Shown in pieces: positions 7,727 to 16,011 of a stretch of DNA of 64,000 nucleotides. The stretch is from NCBI RefSeq assembly GCF_000368145.1, contig NZ_KB849283.1, positions 1,266,324 to 1,330,323 on the forward strand, in the 5' to 3' direction. The stretch is from Acinetobacter guillouiae CIP 63.46 (lineage in GTDB: Bacteria; Pseudomonadota; Gammaproteobacteria; Pseudomonadales; Moraxellaceae). The translations under genes were made by a program, and so were the position numbers. Position 1 is the stretch's first letter, and every line of letters starts with the position of its first letter. The notes beneath the pieces are model-generated. The model saw nothing but the letters and a program-made list of their open reading frames with translations. It was not told the origin of the DNA and made no database searches.

Positions 7727-8422
7727 TCAAACAATATGTTTAATCAATGAAATCATAAAGGGCGCAAACAACACCATGATGATTCCTGAAATAATCATGG
7801 ATAGACTAGCAATCACTCCTTCTAACTCATGACGTTGTCTTGCTCGCGCAATCCCCATCGCATGAGCGGCATTTCCTAGAGCGGCGCCTTGTGCAATACG
7901 GTTTTTATAGCGCATCCATAACAGTAAAAAATCACCAAATAACATCCCCACTAAGCCTGTTATGACCGTAAACAAGGGAATTAAACTGATTGAGCCGCCA
8001 ATTTTTTCAGTCAATTCCAAGGCAAATGGAATAGAAATCGAACGTGCCAAAAGACTATTTTTCAAAATTTCGTCGAAATTGAACATACTTGCCAATAGCC
8101 AACTACTTAAAATCCCCACCAGCATAGACACACTAGAACTGATGATTAAAACGAAAAAATACTGTTTGACGATCGCTCTATAACGAAATACAGGAATCGC
8201 AAATGCCACTGTAATTGGTCCTAACATGGCAACCAAATATTGGGTATATTGGTAATAGTCTTGAAAGCGATGCTGAAATATAAAGATCAAAATAATACTA
8301 AGACTCGGCACCACAATAATCGGAGAAAAATATATTTTCTGGGTAAAAACAAATAAGCGCTTTGCCAAGAAGTAACACAGTACCGTCCAAAGCAAGTAAA
8401 AAATTCCCCACAACTCCGTCAT
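7727..8422 (-). CDS. lrgB: LrgB/CidB-family membrane protein
   Basis: A 231-residue multi-pass inner-membrane protein with six to seven hydrophobic segments. It has LrgB-type landmarks in the C-terminal half: SLLARSISIPFALELTEKIGG, a GLVGMLFGDFLLLW helix and the conserved AQGAALGNAAHAMGIARAR stretch. LrgB/CidB partners with LrgA/CidA; the pair is linked to murein hydrolase control and cell lysis in Gram-positives and to small organic acid export or overflow metabolism elsewhere. The start overlaps the lrgA stop by 4 bp (ATGA), so the two are co-translated. The specific role in this organism is not evident from sequence. Confidence 0.85.
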   Translation of the reverse strand: MTELWGIFYLLWTVLCYFLAKRLFVFTQKIYFSPIIVVPSLSIILIFIFQHRFQDYYQYTQYLVAMLGPITVAFAIPVFRYRAIVKQYFFVLIISSSVSMLVGILSSWLLASMFNFDEILKNSLLARSISIPFALELTEKIGGSISLIPLFTVITGLVGMLFGDFLLLWMRYKNRIAQGAALGNAAHAMGIARARQRHELEGVIASLSMIISGIIMVLFAPFMISLIKHIV

Positions 8423-8811
8423 TCCATATCATCCTGTTGCAAGAATATTTTCACCATCAACACAGAGCTTGCCATCACCAAAGCTGTACTGAGTAAAATC
8501 ACCAGAAATATTTTCCAACCACTGATCAAAAGCAATTGCTGATACTGAATCACACCGACCACTGGTGGAATAAAAAACAGCAACAGCTCACCCAATAGAA
8601 TATCTGCACCTAGACTCACCTTTTCCAAGTTAAGCCATTGCATTTTCAATAAAATCAGCAATATAAAAAAACCTAAAACACCTGATGCAATGGGTAAATT
8701 CAACAGTTTTTGCAACATATATGCAAAACCCCAAATCGCTATAATCAAGCTGATTTGGTAGCTCGCGCACTTAATGGTGGTTAACTCAGATATTGTATAA
8801 AACACTGTCAT
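8419..8811 (-). CDS. lrgA: LrgA/CidA-family holin-like protein
   Basis: A 130-residue protein with four membrane segments. It matches the LrgA/CidA pattern: residues about 19-60 form two helices, followed by LGADILLGELLLFFIPPVVGVIQY, the conserved L-L-FFIP-x-VG-hydrophobic signature. It precedes lrgB with a 4-bp overlap. Upstream, cioA is divergent about 340 bp away. No LytSR- or LysR-type regulator sits beside it, so regulation is unknown. Confidence 0.85.
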   Translation of the reverse strand: MTVFYTISELTTIKCASYQISLIIAIWGFAYMLQKLLNLPIASGVLGFFILLILLKMQWLNLEKVSLGADILLGELLLFFIPPVVGVIQYQQLLLISGWKIFLVILLSTALVMASSVLMVKIFLQQDDME

Positions 8812-9066
8812 TTACATCCGTATATTCATCATGACTCAAGCTAAATTTAACGGTACATACCTTTTTTCAACTTAAAATTGAGTGATATATCCATAGTTTG
8901 CAGTGCATTAAAGAAAAAATATAGCAACAAAAACAGCCGATAAAAATATAACAGTTTAGCCATTTTTTAAAAATCTGTTATATTTTTTCTCCTCATTTTC
9001 TGTACCTACATCCCAACTAAATAATGGTGCAAGATCATAATAATTATTTCTAAGTAGGTAGTTTTT

Positions 9067-9159
9067 ATGGAACGATCTATGGTTTTTTCCAAACTTAATC
9101 ATGACGGTCATGGGTCTATAGCGATCCAATGCCTCAAGCAACGATGGGGCATGCAATGA
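9067..9159 (+). CDS. Leader ORF translationally coupled to cioA (30 codons)
   Basis: An ATG at 9067 with AGGT 8-9 bp upstream opens a 30-residue ORF (MERSMVFSKL...RWGMQ) whose TGA overlaps the probable cioA ATG as ATGA at 9156-9159. The peptide is basic, has no membrane segment and resembles nothing I know. The overlap and ribosome site suggest a translated leader that controls initiation of the oxidase gene; it may also be chance. Confidence 0.4.
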   Translation: MERSMVFSKLNHDGHGSIAIQCLKQRWGMQ

Positions 9160-10613
9160 GTCTCGGATTAACTGCACTAGAACTGGCAAGAATTCAGTTT
9201 GCTTTCACTGTGTCTTTTCACATTATTTTCCCTGCAACCTCTATTGGTTTAGCCTGTTTCCTTGCACTGCTGGAATGGAAATGGTTGCGTACACAAAACC
9301 CAGTTTACAAAGACCTTTTCAAATACTGGATTAAGATTTTTGCTGTTGCATTTGCTATGGGTGTTGTTTCAGGCATTGTCATGGCCTACCAGTTTGGTAC
9401 CAACTGGAGTGAGTTCTCGCGTATCTCAGGGAGTGTGACGGGGCCATTACTCACCTATGAGGTTTTAAGCGCATTTTTCTTAGAAGCAGGCTTCTTAGGA
9501 ATCATGCTTTTTGGTTGGGGCCGAGTCACCGCAAAAGCACATTTTTTTGCCACACTTATGGTCGCCATTGGAACCTGTATTTCAATGTTCTGGATTTTGT
9601 CCTCCAACAGTTGGATGCAAACACCGCAAGGCTTTGCAATAGAAAATGGCATCATTGTTCCGACGGACTGGTGGGCAATTGTATTTAACCCATCGTTCCC
9701 CTATCGCTTTGCACATATGGCAACAGCTGCATTTTTAGTGTCTTCATTATTGGTTGTGGGCACAGCTGGCTGGCATCTGCTTAAAGGTCGTCGTGATGAA
9801 TTAATTAAAAAATCATTCTCTATGGGTTTATGGATGGTACTGGTAACTTCTTGTTTACAGGTAGTTATTGGCGACAACCATGGTTTAAATACCTTAAAAC
9901 ACCAACCAGCGAAATTGGCAGCAATTGAAGGACACTGGGAGACCAACCGTGACCATGCGATGCCACTTCTGCTGTTTGCGACACCAAACATGCAACAAGA
10001 AAAAAATACAACTGAATTCGGTATTCCCTATTTAGGCAGTTTGATTCTAACCCACTCCTTAGATGGCGAAGTCACTGGATTAAAGGACTTTGCAGCTGAA
10101 GATCGTCCAAATGTAGTCATCGTTTTCTGGAGCTTCCGTGTCATGGTGGGTCTTGGCATGTTAATGGTGCTGCTGTCTTTAACAGCCTTATGGCTACGCA
10201 AAAAGAATCGGCTATACGAGTCTACATGGTTTCATAAATTCGCCATTGTGATGGGCCCAACGGGTTATATCGCTTTACTCGCAGGTTGGGTTACAACAGA
10301 AGTAGGAAGACAGCCTTGGGTGGTTTATGGCGTATTACGTACCAAAGATGCGTTATCGCATACCGTAACAGCAGACCAAGTGGGACTCAGTCTGATCATT
10401 TTTGTACTGGTGTATACCGTTGTATTTGGTGCAGGGATTTATTATATGTTCAGACTCATGAAATCTGGACCTGAGTTTTTAACTCATTTAGATCCTGAAA
10501 TAACAGGTTTAGGGCATTTTAAAACCCCATTACGCACCCTCAGTGCTGTGGATGATCCAATCGATGGACAACAAGCGCCGCTAGATCAAAATAAGGAGAA
10601 ACATCATGATTGA
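9156..10613 (+). CDS. cioA: Cytochrome bd-type quinol oxidase subunit I, cyanide-insensitive (CIO) type
   Basis: Subunit I of a bd-type terminal oxidase that takes electrons from quinol to oxygen in the inner membrane. The protein (about 485 residues from ATG 9156) has the N-terminal ARIQFAFTVSFHIIFPATSIG helix with an early His haem ligand, about nine membrane helices, and the GRQPWVVYG motif after the Q-loop. The short Q-loop and this N-terminus fit the CioA type more than E. coli CydA. I chose ATG 9156 because GGGG lies 6 bp upstream, CIO proteins begin near SLGLTALELA, and the leader ORF overlaps it; ATGs at 9144 and 9129 are in frame. It overlaps cioB by 8 bp. Confidence 0.9.
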   Translation: MSLGLTALELARIQFAFTVSFHIIFPATSIGLACFLALLEWKWLRTQNPVYKDLFKYWIKIFAVAFAMGVVSGIVMAYQFGTNWSEFSRISGSVTGPLLTYEVLSAFFLEAGFLGIMLFGWGRVTAKAHFFATLMVAIGTCISMFWILSSNSWMQTPQGFAIENGIIVPTDWWAIVFNPSFPYRFAHMATAAFLVSSLLVVGTAGWHLLKGRRDELIKKSFSMGLWMVLVTSCLQVVIGDNHGLNTLKHQPAKLAAIEGHWETNRDHAMPLLLFATPNMQQEKNTTEFGIPYLGSLILTHSLDGEVTGLKDFAAEDRPNVVIVFWSFRVMVGLGMLMVLLSLTALWLRKKNRLYESTWFHKFAIVMGPTGYIALLAGWVTTEVGRQPWVVYGVLRTKDALSHTVTADQVGLSLIIFVLVYTVVFGAGIYYMFRLMKSGPEFLTHLDPEITGLGHFKTPLRTLSAVDDPIDGQQAPLDQNKEKHHD

Positions 10614-11610
10614 TCTCGCTTTAATATGGGTCGGCATTATCGGTTTAGGTGTACTGATTTATGTAGTGATGGATGGCTTTGATTTAGGCATTGGAATTCT
10701 CTTTCCATTTATTCCAGACCGACAAGAACGTGATGTCATGATGAATACGGTCGCCCCTGTCTGGGATGGTAACGAAACATGGATGGTGCTTGGCGGCGCG
10801 GGATTATTTGCAGCCTTTCCGCTGGTCTATTCTACGGTACTCTCTGCTTTATACCTTCCCATTATATTTATGGTGGTCGCATTGATTTTCCGTGGTGTTG
10901 CCTTCGAGTTCCGCTTTAAAGCAACTCGAACCAAATACTTATGGGATCAAGCCTTTATTTGGGGATCGATCTTATCTAGCTTTTTCCAAGGGGTTATCCT
11001 TGGTGCATATATCCAAGGTATTCAAACCACTGCGGGTATTTATAGTGGCGGTGTATGGGATTGGTTTACCCCTTTTTCACTTTTCACTGGTTTAGGTGTT
11101 GTTGTCATGTATGCCACTTTAGGTTGTGGCTGGTTGATTTTAAAAACGGAAGCGCGTTTACAAGACATCATGTATACGCTGATGCCAAAGCTGTTAATTA
11201 CGTTAATGATTATTTTTGCTGCCGTCAGTATCTATACCCCGATCACACATCCTGAAATTGCCCAGCGCTGGTTTGCATTACCAAACCTTATATATTTCAG
11301 CCCTGTGCCTATTTTAGTTATACTCTTTTCTGGTTTAATTTTACATGCTTGTAAGCAACGGCACGAGGTCAAACCTTTTGTCTATACGCTGGCATTGGTT
11401 TTTCTAGCATTTACTGGATTTGTAATTAGTTTATGGCCCAATATCATTCCACCTTCAGTTTCAATTTGGCAAGCCGCTGCACCAGAATCAAGTCTTAAAT
11501 TTACCTTGGTCGGCGCGGCAATTCTGATCCCAATTATTATCGCTTATACCTTCTTGTCTTACTGGGTTTTCCGAGACAAAGTCCGTATTGGTGATGAAGG
11601 CTACCATTGA
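10606..11610 (+). CDS. cioB: Cytochrome bd-type quinol oxidase subunit II
   Basis: Subunit II of the oxidase, 334 residues, with about eight membrane helices. The N-terminus shows the conserved YVVMDGFDLGIGILFPF motif, followed by NTVAPVWDGNETWMVLGG, both diagnostic of CydB/CioB. AAGGAG precedes the ATG inside the last codons of cioA, and the two ORFs overlap by 8 bp. A DUF2474 peptide gene follows 14 bp downstream, the usual CIO operon order. Confidence 0.92.
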   Translation: MIDLALIWVGIIGLGVLIYVVMDGFDLGIGILFPFIPDRQERDVMMNTVAPVWDGNETWMVLGGAGLFAAFPLVYSTVLSALYLPIIFMVVALIFRGVAFEFRFKATRTKYLWDQAFIWGSILSSFFQGVILGAYIQGIQTTAGIYSGGVWDWFTPFSLFTGLGVVVMYATLGCGWLILKTEARLQDIMYTLMPKLLITLMIIFAAVSIYTPITHPEIAQRWFALPNLIYFSPVPILVILFSGLILHACKQRHEVKPFVYTLALVFLAFTGFVISLWPNIIPPSVSIWQAAAPESSLKFTLVGAAILIPIIIAYTFLSYWVFRDKVRIGDEGYH

Positions 11611-11624
11611 TCAAGGAGTTTTAG

Positions 11625-11747
11625 ATGAACAAATACATCAAACAACTCAACCCTGCAACATGGTTTATTTTGTTGTGGTGTTTCGGTTTTGCAGCATTGG
11701 CTTTAATTGCTGGTTTATTTAGATTAATGCTTAGTTTTGCCTATTAG
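11625..11747 (+). CDS. DUF2474-family small membrane peptide of the bd oxidase operon
   Basis: A 40-residue protein (MNKYIKQLNP...LSFAY) with AAGGAG 8-9 bp upstream of the ATG. It has one membrane helix (about residues 12-35, TWFILLWCFGFAALALIAGL). Short single-helix peptides of the DUF2474 type follow cioAB in many Proteobacteria and probably stabilise the oxidase, as CydX does for CydAB. It is too short for most ORF callers. A strong terminator follows at 11781-11818. Confidence 0.8.
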   Translation: MNKYIKQLNPATWFILLWCFGFAALALIAGLFRLMLSFAY

Positions 11748-11780
11748 GCATATACCTGTTGATGATCTGACTAGCGAAGA

Positions 11781-11818
11781 AAGGATAAGCATTTAACTAT
11801 GCTTATCCTTATTTATTT
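11781..11818 (+). terminator. Rho-independent terminator after cioAB
   Basis: A 12-bp perfect stem (AAGGATAAGCAT / ATGCTTATCCTT) with a 6-base loop, followed by ATTTATTT. It sits 34 bp after the DUF2474 gene and should end the oxidase transcript. Confidence 0.85.
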
Positions 11819-11846
11819 GGACGCTTAAATATCCTGACTGCTAAAG

Positions 11847-11879
11847 ATGATGCCCCATATTTTTAATAAGGGGCATCAT
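11847..11879 (-). terminator. Hairpin terminator downstream of the OprD-type porin gene
   Basis: ATGATGCCCC (11847-11856) pairs with GGGGCATCAT (11870-11879) around an AT-rich 13-base loop. It lies just past the stop of the minus-strand porin gene. The T-run is weak, so efficiency is uncertain. Confidence 0.55.
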
Positions 11880-11903
11880 TCGATTTATCGGATTGAGCAA
11901 AAA

Positions 11904-13169
11904 TTAGAATTTAAAGGTATAGGTTGTGATAAAACGATTTTCCACAAAATCTCTACCTGGAAGGTTTCCAACACCATATTTAATATCAGCATCAATATAG
12001 CGCCATTCCACTCCAAGTCCCTTTAACCATCCTTCTGGAACAGTATAGTTTACAATCAAATTTTTCTCGGTTTCTTTATTATCCTTAAAGCCAGCCCGAT
12101 AAATGTCACTACCATTCAAATAACGCAAGGTCAGTTTCAAGCCCGGTACGCCATGATCTTTAAAGTCATAACTATATAAGGCATGCCAAGTAAACTCTTT
12201 CGCTTTATAAAAAGCAATTGCAGACCAAGTCTGTAAATATCCCTGTGGGACATAACCATTTAAAAGTGGAATATTATCCTCACCGAAATGTTTTTGCACA
12301 CCCGCTAAAAAGGTATTTGGACCATGTTGTGCACTCGCTTGTAATCCTACAGACTGGACATCGATATTTCCAAAATAAGCATCGCCATCCTCTTTATAAT
12401 TAAAATAGCGTGCATCTACTTTTAGCTTGGTCTCATTGACTTTTTCTGTATAAACCGCATTGAAATAGTGTTGTTGGTAAATATCTTCCAACTGACCAAA
12501 CCAGTATGAACCAGTGAAGTTTGGGGTGAGCTTATAGTCTAATCCGATAAAATTTAAACCATCACTTCTTTTGTTGGGATCTGTGGAGTTGCCCAAAGTG
12601 AATTTTCTATATTCATCATCATCTCGGGCATTGACATGAGTAAAACGACCTGCGGACAGTTTTAAATTTTGAATGTCTTGGCTTTCTAACATTACCCCAG
12701 CATAGGTCGTGACCAATTGTCGAGAATCATCAATAAATAAAACCGGTGTTTTTGGAAAAAGCTCCCCCACTTTAAGCTCTGTATTTTGATATTTAAGTTT
12801 TAAGGTGGCCCCTAATTTTAAATAATCCCGTGCTTGTTGGGCTTCACTTTTGTCATATTTAAAAACGGTATCTAAACGTTCATCATAACGATCATTTAAA
12901 CGTAGGGCATATTGAAAACCAAAATCCAAACCAACTTGTAGCGCAGTGTCGCTATAACCCGATTCAAAGCGCCCAGATGCCGCCTGCGACCAACTGCCGA
13001 GGTCATGTTTGGTATCTTCGTAGTCACGTTCATTATAGAAATTACGTAAATAAATACTGGTGTTACTCTCTTCTAAAAACTCGGCATAAGCAGCATCTAT
13101 ACTCAGACATCCAAACAGCGTATAAAGTGCAACTCGTTGAGTTCTATAAAGCAGATCTAGCTTTAACAT
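11904..13169 (-). CDS. OprD-family outer-membrane porin, probable aromatic acid porin
   Basis: A 421-residue protein with a signal peptide (cleavage likely after AAYA, near residue 29). Mature features are those of OprD porins: an N-terminal SNTSIYLRNFYNERDY, a DLGSWSQAASGRFESGY segment and a C-terminal FITTYTFKF ending in Phe. It should form a substrate-selective channel. It is divergent from catA and shares its long upstream region, where CatM/BenM-like ATAC half-sites occur, so uptake of benzoate-like or other aromatic acids for the cat pathway is a reasonable inference. In ADP1 a comparable porin gene (benP) belongs to the benzoate regulon; identity with it is not shown here. Confidence 0.8.
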   Translation of the reverse strand: MLKLDLLYRTQRVALYTLFGCLSIDAAYAEFLEESNTSIYLRNFYNERDYEDTKHDLGSWSQAASGRFESGYSDTALQVGLDFGFQYALRLNDRYDERLDTVFKYDKSEAQQARDYLKLGATLKLKYQNTELKVGELFPKTPVLFIDDSRQLVTTYAGVMLESQDIQNLKLSAGRFTHVNARDDDEYRKFTLGNSTDPNKRSDGLNFIGLDYKLTPNFTGSYWFGQLEDIYQQHYFNAVYTEKVNETKLKVDARYFNYKEDGDAYFGNIDVQSVGLQASAQHGPNTFLAGVQKHFGEDNIPLLNGYVPQGYLQTWSAIAFYKAKEFTWHALYSYDFKDHGVPGLKLTLRYLNGSDIYRAGFKDNKETEKNLIVNYTVPEGWLKGLGVEWRYIDADIKYGVGNLPGRDFVENRFITTYTFKF

Positions 13170-13546
13170 GGGAAATCCTTTCCTGAATCTTTGAAATTCT
13201 TGTTGTGTAAGTTCTAGGGTGTTCTTTGTCTTATCCTCCAGACAAAAACTTTTGCACTTCCTTAAAATATAAATAAATTCAAAATGATATAATTAAGAAA
13301 ATACATCAGCATTACTCATTATCAGAATTATTAATGTAATTTTCCATGTATAATATGGTATATGTTTATACCTTTTCAGTCATACCACTGCTATTTCAAA
13401 CCTAGATAAACAATTTTTTATGTATAAAAACATTTTAAGATTTTGAAAAATAAATATTTTTTATTATTTTTAATGATCTAACAACATGGTTATTTTCAAG
13501 CTATAGCATGACAGCATCACAGTTTTATGATTTGAGCGGGTTAAAT
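13170..13546. other. Divergent regulatory region between the porin and catA
   Basis: This AT-rich stretch holds no ORF I trust. It includes a 45-bp block at 13338-13382 that is shared with the promoter region of the MFS gene, with ATACCTTTT and a further ATAC half-site. It most likely carries the porin promoter. Confidence 0.5.
13338..13382 (-). promoter_or_regulatory. Shared 45-bp regulatory element, copy 1 (porin promoter)
   Basis: AATTTTCCATGT, then 8 bases, then GTATAT, two variable bases, then TTATACCTTTT and TCA. A gap-free alignment to 47494-47538 gives about 33 of 45 identical bases. It lies 169-213 bp upstream of the porin start, and its partner lies at a similar distance and in the same orientation upstream of the MFS gene. 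Confidence 0.55.
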
Positions 13547-13571
13547 ATACCTTTTAAGTATTTAAAGATAC
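13547..13571 (+). promoter_or_regulatory. CatM/BenM-type operator upstream of catA
   Basis: ATAC-CTTTTAA-GTAT at 13547-13561 is a perfect ATAC-N7-GTAT site, the known CatM/BenM recognition pattern. A second ATAC half-site starts at 13568, exactly 21 bp after the first. The same pair, with the same spacing, precedes catB. It lies about 165 bp upstream of the catA start. Confidence 0.8.
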
Positions 13572-13724
13572 CGAATTCAGTCTAGATAAGGGGATTACAT
13601 TCAATTAAGGTATATAGAAGGATTTATGAACCAAGCAAGATTAGGAATGATGCTGGCTCAACGCACAACATATCTTAAAAGATATGACGCAAACCAGCAT
13701 TATGGCAAGATTAAGGAGATAGCC

Positions 13725-14669
13725 ATGACAGCCAATAATATTAGAATTTTCGAGACGGAAGAAGTACAGAATTTCATTAACCTACTCAGCGGACTTGAGC
13801 AAGACGGTGGAAATCCTCGTACTAAGCAAATCATTCATCGGGTGGTTTCTGACTTATTTAAGACCATTGAAGATTTAGAGATTTCTTCTGACGAATATTG
13901 GGCTGCAATTGCATATTTAAACCAGCTAGGTACCAGTCATGAAGCAGGCTTACTTTCTCCTGGTTTAGGTTTTGACCACTTCCTTGATATGCGTATGGAT
14001 GCAATTGATGCCGCTTTGGGTATTGAGAACCCAACTCCGCGTACCATTGAAGGCCCACTTTATGTCGCAGGTGCACCTGTTGCCCAAGGTTTTGCTCGTA
14101 TGGATGATGGCAGTGATCCAAATGGTCATACCCTGATTTTGCACGGTACAATTTACGCTGCAGATGGTCAACCACTACCAAATGCACAAGTTGAAATCTG
14201 GCATGCCAATACCAAAGGTTTCTATTCACACTTTGATCCAACTGGCGAACAACAGCCTTTTAACATGCGCCGTACCATTATGACAGATGCTCAAGGTCAA
14301 TACCGTGTACAAACGATTCTGCCTGCAGGTTATGGCTGTCCACCAGAAGGTCCAACTCAACAATTGTTAAATCAATTAGGCCGTCATGGTAATCGTCCTG
14401 CACATATTCATTTCTTTGTATCTGCAGATGGTCATCGCAAACTAACCACGCAAATTAACGTTGCTGGCGACCCGTACACTTATGATGACTTCGCCTACGC
14501 AACACGTGAAGGCCTTGTGGTTGACGCAATCGAACATACAGATGCAGCAGCGATCCAAGCCAACGGTGTTGAAGGTCCATTTGCCGAAATGGTATTTGAC
14601 CTCAGACTTAGCCGCCTTGTAGATGGTGTTGATAACCATGTGGTTGACCGCCCTCGCCTACAAGCTTAA
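13725..14669 (+). CDS. catA: Catechol 1,2-dioxygenase
   Basis: Intradiol ring-cleaving non-haem Fe(III) dioxygenase that converts catechol to cis,cis-muconate, the entry step of the beta-ketoadipate pathway. The start at 13725 follows AAGGAG and gives 314 residues, close to the 311 of ADP1 CatA. An extension to 13626 is unlikely. The iron ligands are in place: Tyr in NTKGFYSHF, Tyr in LPAGYGCPP and the two His of RPAHIHFF. An N-terminal helical dimer domain (about 1-105) precedes the beta-sandwich core. Here catechol would come from anthranilate (ant) and indoleacetate (iac). Regulation by CatM/BenM is predicted from the operator at 13547-13571. Confidence 0.97.
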   Translation: MTANNIRIFETEEVQNFINLLSGLEQDGGNPRTKQIIHRVVSDLFKTIEDLEISSDEYWAAIAYLNQLGTSHEAGLLSPGLGFDHFLDMRMDAIDAALGIENPTPRTIEGPLYVAGAPVAQGFARMDDGSDPNGHTLILHGTIYAADGQPLPNAQVEIWHANTKGFYSHFDPTGEQQPFNMRRTIMTDAQGQYRVQTILPAGYGCPPEGPTQQLLNQLGRHGNRPAHIHFFVSADGHRKLTTQINVAGDPYTYDDFAYATREGLVVDAIEHTDAAAIQANGVEGPFAEMVFDLRLSRLVDGVDNHVVDRPRLQA

Positions 14670-14698
14670 TTCAGCTAAAAGTCATTTTGTGAATCTTG

Positions 14699-14738
14699 AA
14701 ATCAGGCGAGCTGTAACGGTTTAGCCTGATTTATTTTA
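14699..14738 (+). terminator. Terminator after catA
   Basis: AAATCAGGC (14699-14707) pairs with GCCTGATTT (14724-14732) around a 16-base loop and is followed by ATTTTAT. It separates catA from the GTPase genes, whose ATG lies only 17 bp further on. Confidence 0.65.
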
Positions 14739-14754
14739 TGGAAAAGATATTTAG

Positions 14755-16011
14755 ATGGATATTCATACTTTTGATGCAGCAAGCAATACTATTTTAACCG
14801 TTGTTCCTGAAGATGCGAAAGCTCTGGCTCGACTGCGTGCCATTCTACAGGCGGGGCAATTTCCAACGGTTACAGTGATTGGCAAATATAATCACGGTAA
14901 AAGCCGGCTGTTAAATGAGCTTATTGGTCAAGATATTTTCTCAGTTGCGGATAAACGAGAAACGGTGGCCCTCTCCGAACATCTGCAACATCATATCCGT
15001 TGGTTAGATGCACCGGGTTTGGATGCTGATGTGGCGACAATCGATGATCAACTTGCTCAAGATGCGATGTGGAATAAAGCAGATATTCGCCTAATGGTCC
15101 ATTCGGTACGTGAGGGTGAGTTTGATCCTTATGAATTACACTTATTCCAGCAATTCGAGCAAGATGCAAAGCAAACCCAACGACAAAGCTTACTGCTGCT
15201 TACCCAAATTGACCAGATTCCAGATCAAACCATTTTAGCGCAGATTATTGGCAGCATTCAAAATCAAGCACCAACTGCAACTGTACTACCTGTATCAGCT
15301 ACACGGCACCGTCAAGGTATCGAAAATTCCAAACCCGTACTGGTACAACGCAGTGGTATCCCCGAACTACAACACACACTTCATCGGATGCTTGAGCAAG
15401 TCCCCGCAATACGTCAATTTGAAAAAAAACAGATCATTGTTGATCTAAAAACGCGCTTATCCCAACACCTAGAAACCATTCAAAGCAACATTCAGCAACT
15501 TACAGCAACCTTACAGCAGCAACGCCAAAATTTTGAGCGTGATCTCAATCAAATATTAGATAAAGTACGTCAAGATTTACAACCGGTCCTACAGATCTCT
15601 GGGCAGGATAATTCGCTAGAACCAGATTCTTTTGCCAATATGTATAAAGTAACCGCAGGCAAACGTGATCGTAACCGTATTCAAGTGGCTTATTCTCGTG
15701 CCTGTATCGAAATCAATAGCCATCTGGTGCACTATGGTGTGGTGGGTTTACCTGATACGCAAAAAAGTAATGTACGCAGTCTAGATACGGTCATGGTTGC
15801 GGTGATGGGTGTCTCGGTCAAACTGCGTAAAGATCTCAATCTTATTTTTGTCGAAGAATCAGGTCGTCAGCGTTTACGTGGTGAATTTGCCCATTATTTT
15901 GAATTGTCTTCTGATCGAATGCAGTTGCAACAGCAATTACTTAATTTGCAGCAGCAACAGCAGCTCATCATACAAGCCCAACAGGCATCAACCACTTTGG
16001 AGCAGGTATAA
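14755..16011 (+). CDS. Dynamin-like GTPase, first of a pair
   Basis: A 418-residue P-loop GTPase with G1 GKYNHGKS (about residues 43-50), G3 DAPG (about 86-89) and G4 TQID (about 144-147). The C-terminal half is helical and Gln-rich (LQQQRQNFERDLNQIL; LQQQQQLIIQAQQ), consistent with a coiled-coil stalk. This is the dynamin/LeoA-like arrangement of bacterial membrane-remodelling or stress GTPases. It shares one base with the next GTPase gene (TAATG), so the two proteins probably form a heteromeric pair. It lies between catA and catM but has no evident role in catechol metabolism. No membrane segment is visible. Confidence 0.75.
   Translation: MDIHTFDAASNTILTVVPEDAKALARLRAILQAGQFPTVTVIGKYNHGKSRLLNELIGQDIFSVADKRETVALSEHLQHHIRWLDAPGLDADVATIDDQLAQDAMWNKADIRLMVHSVREGEFDPYELHLFQQFEQDAKQTQRQSLLLLTQIDQIPDQTILAQIIGSIQNQAPTATVLPVSATRHRQGIENSKPVLVQRSGIPELQHTLHRMLEQVPAIRQFEKKQIIVDLKTRLSQHLETIQSNIQQLTATLQQQRQNFERDLNQILDKVRQDLQPVLQISGQDNSLEPDSFANMYKVTAGKRDRNRIQVAYSRACIEINSHLVHYGVVGLPDTQKSNVRSLDTVMVAVMGVSVKLRKDLNLIFVEESGRQRLRGEFAHYFELSSDRMQLQQQLLNLQQQQQLIIQAQQASTTLEQV

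Noticed and set aside
8956-9189. Minus-strand ORF of 77 codons upstream of cioA
   Set aside because: It is antisense to the leader ORF and the cioA start; no family or ribosome site.
13626-13724. Upstream in-frame extension of catA
   Set aside because: The ATG at 13725 has AAGGAG at proper distance and gives the known CatA length; the extension has no similarity to CatA.
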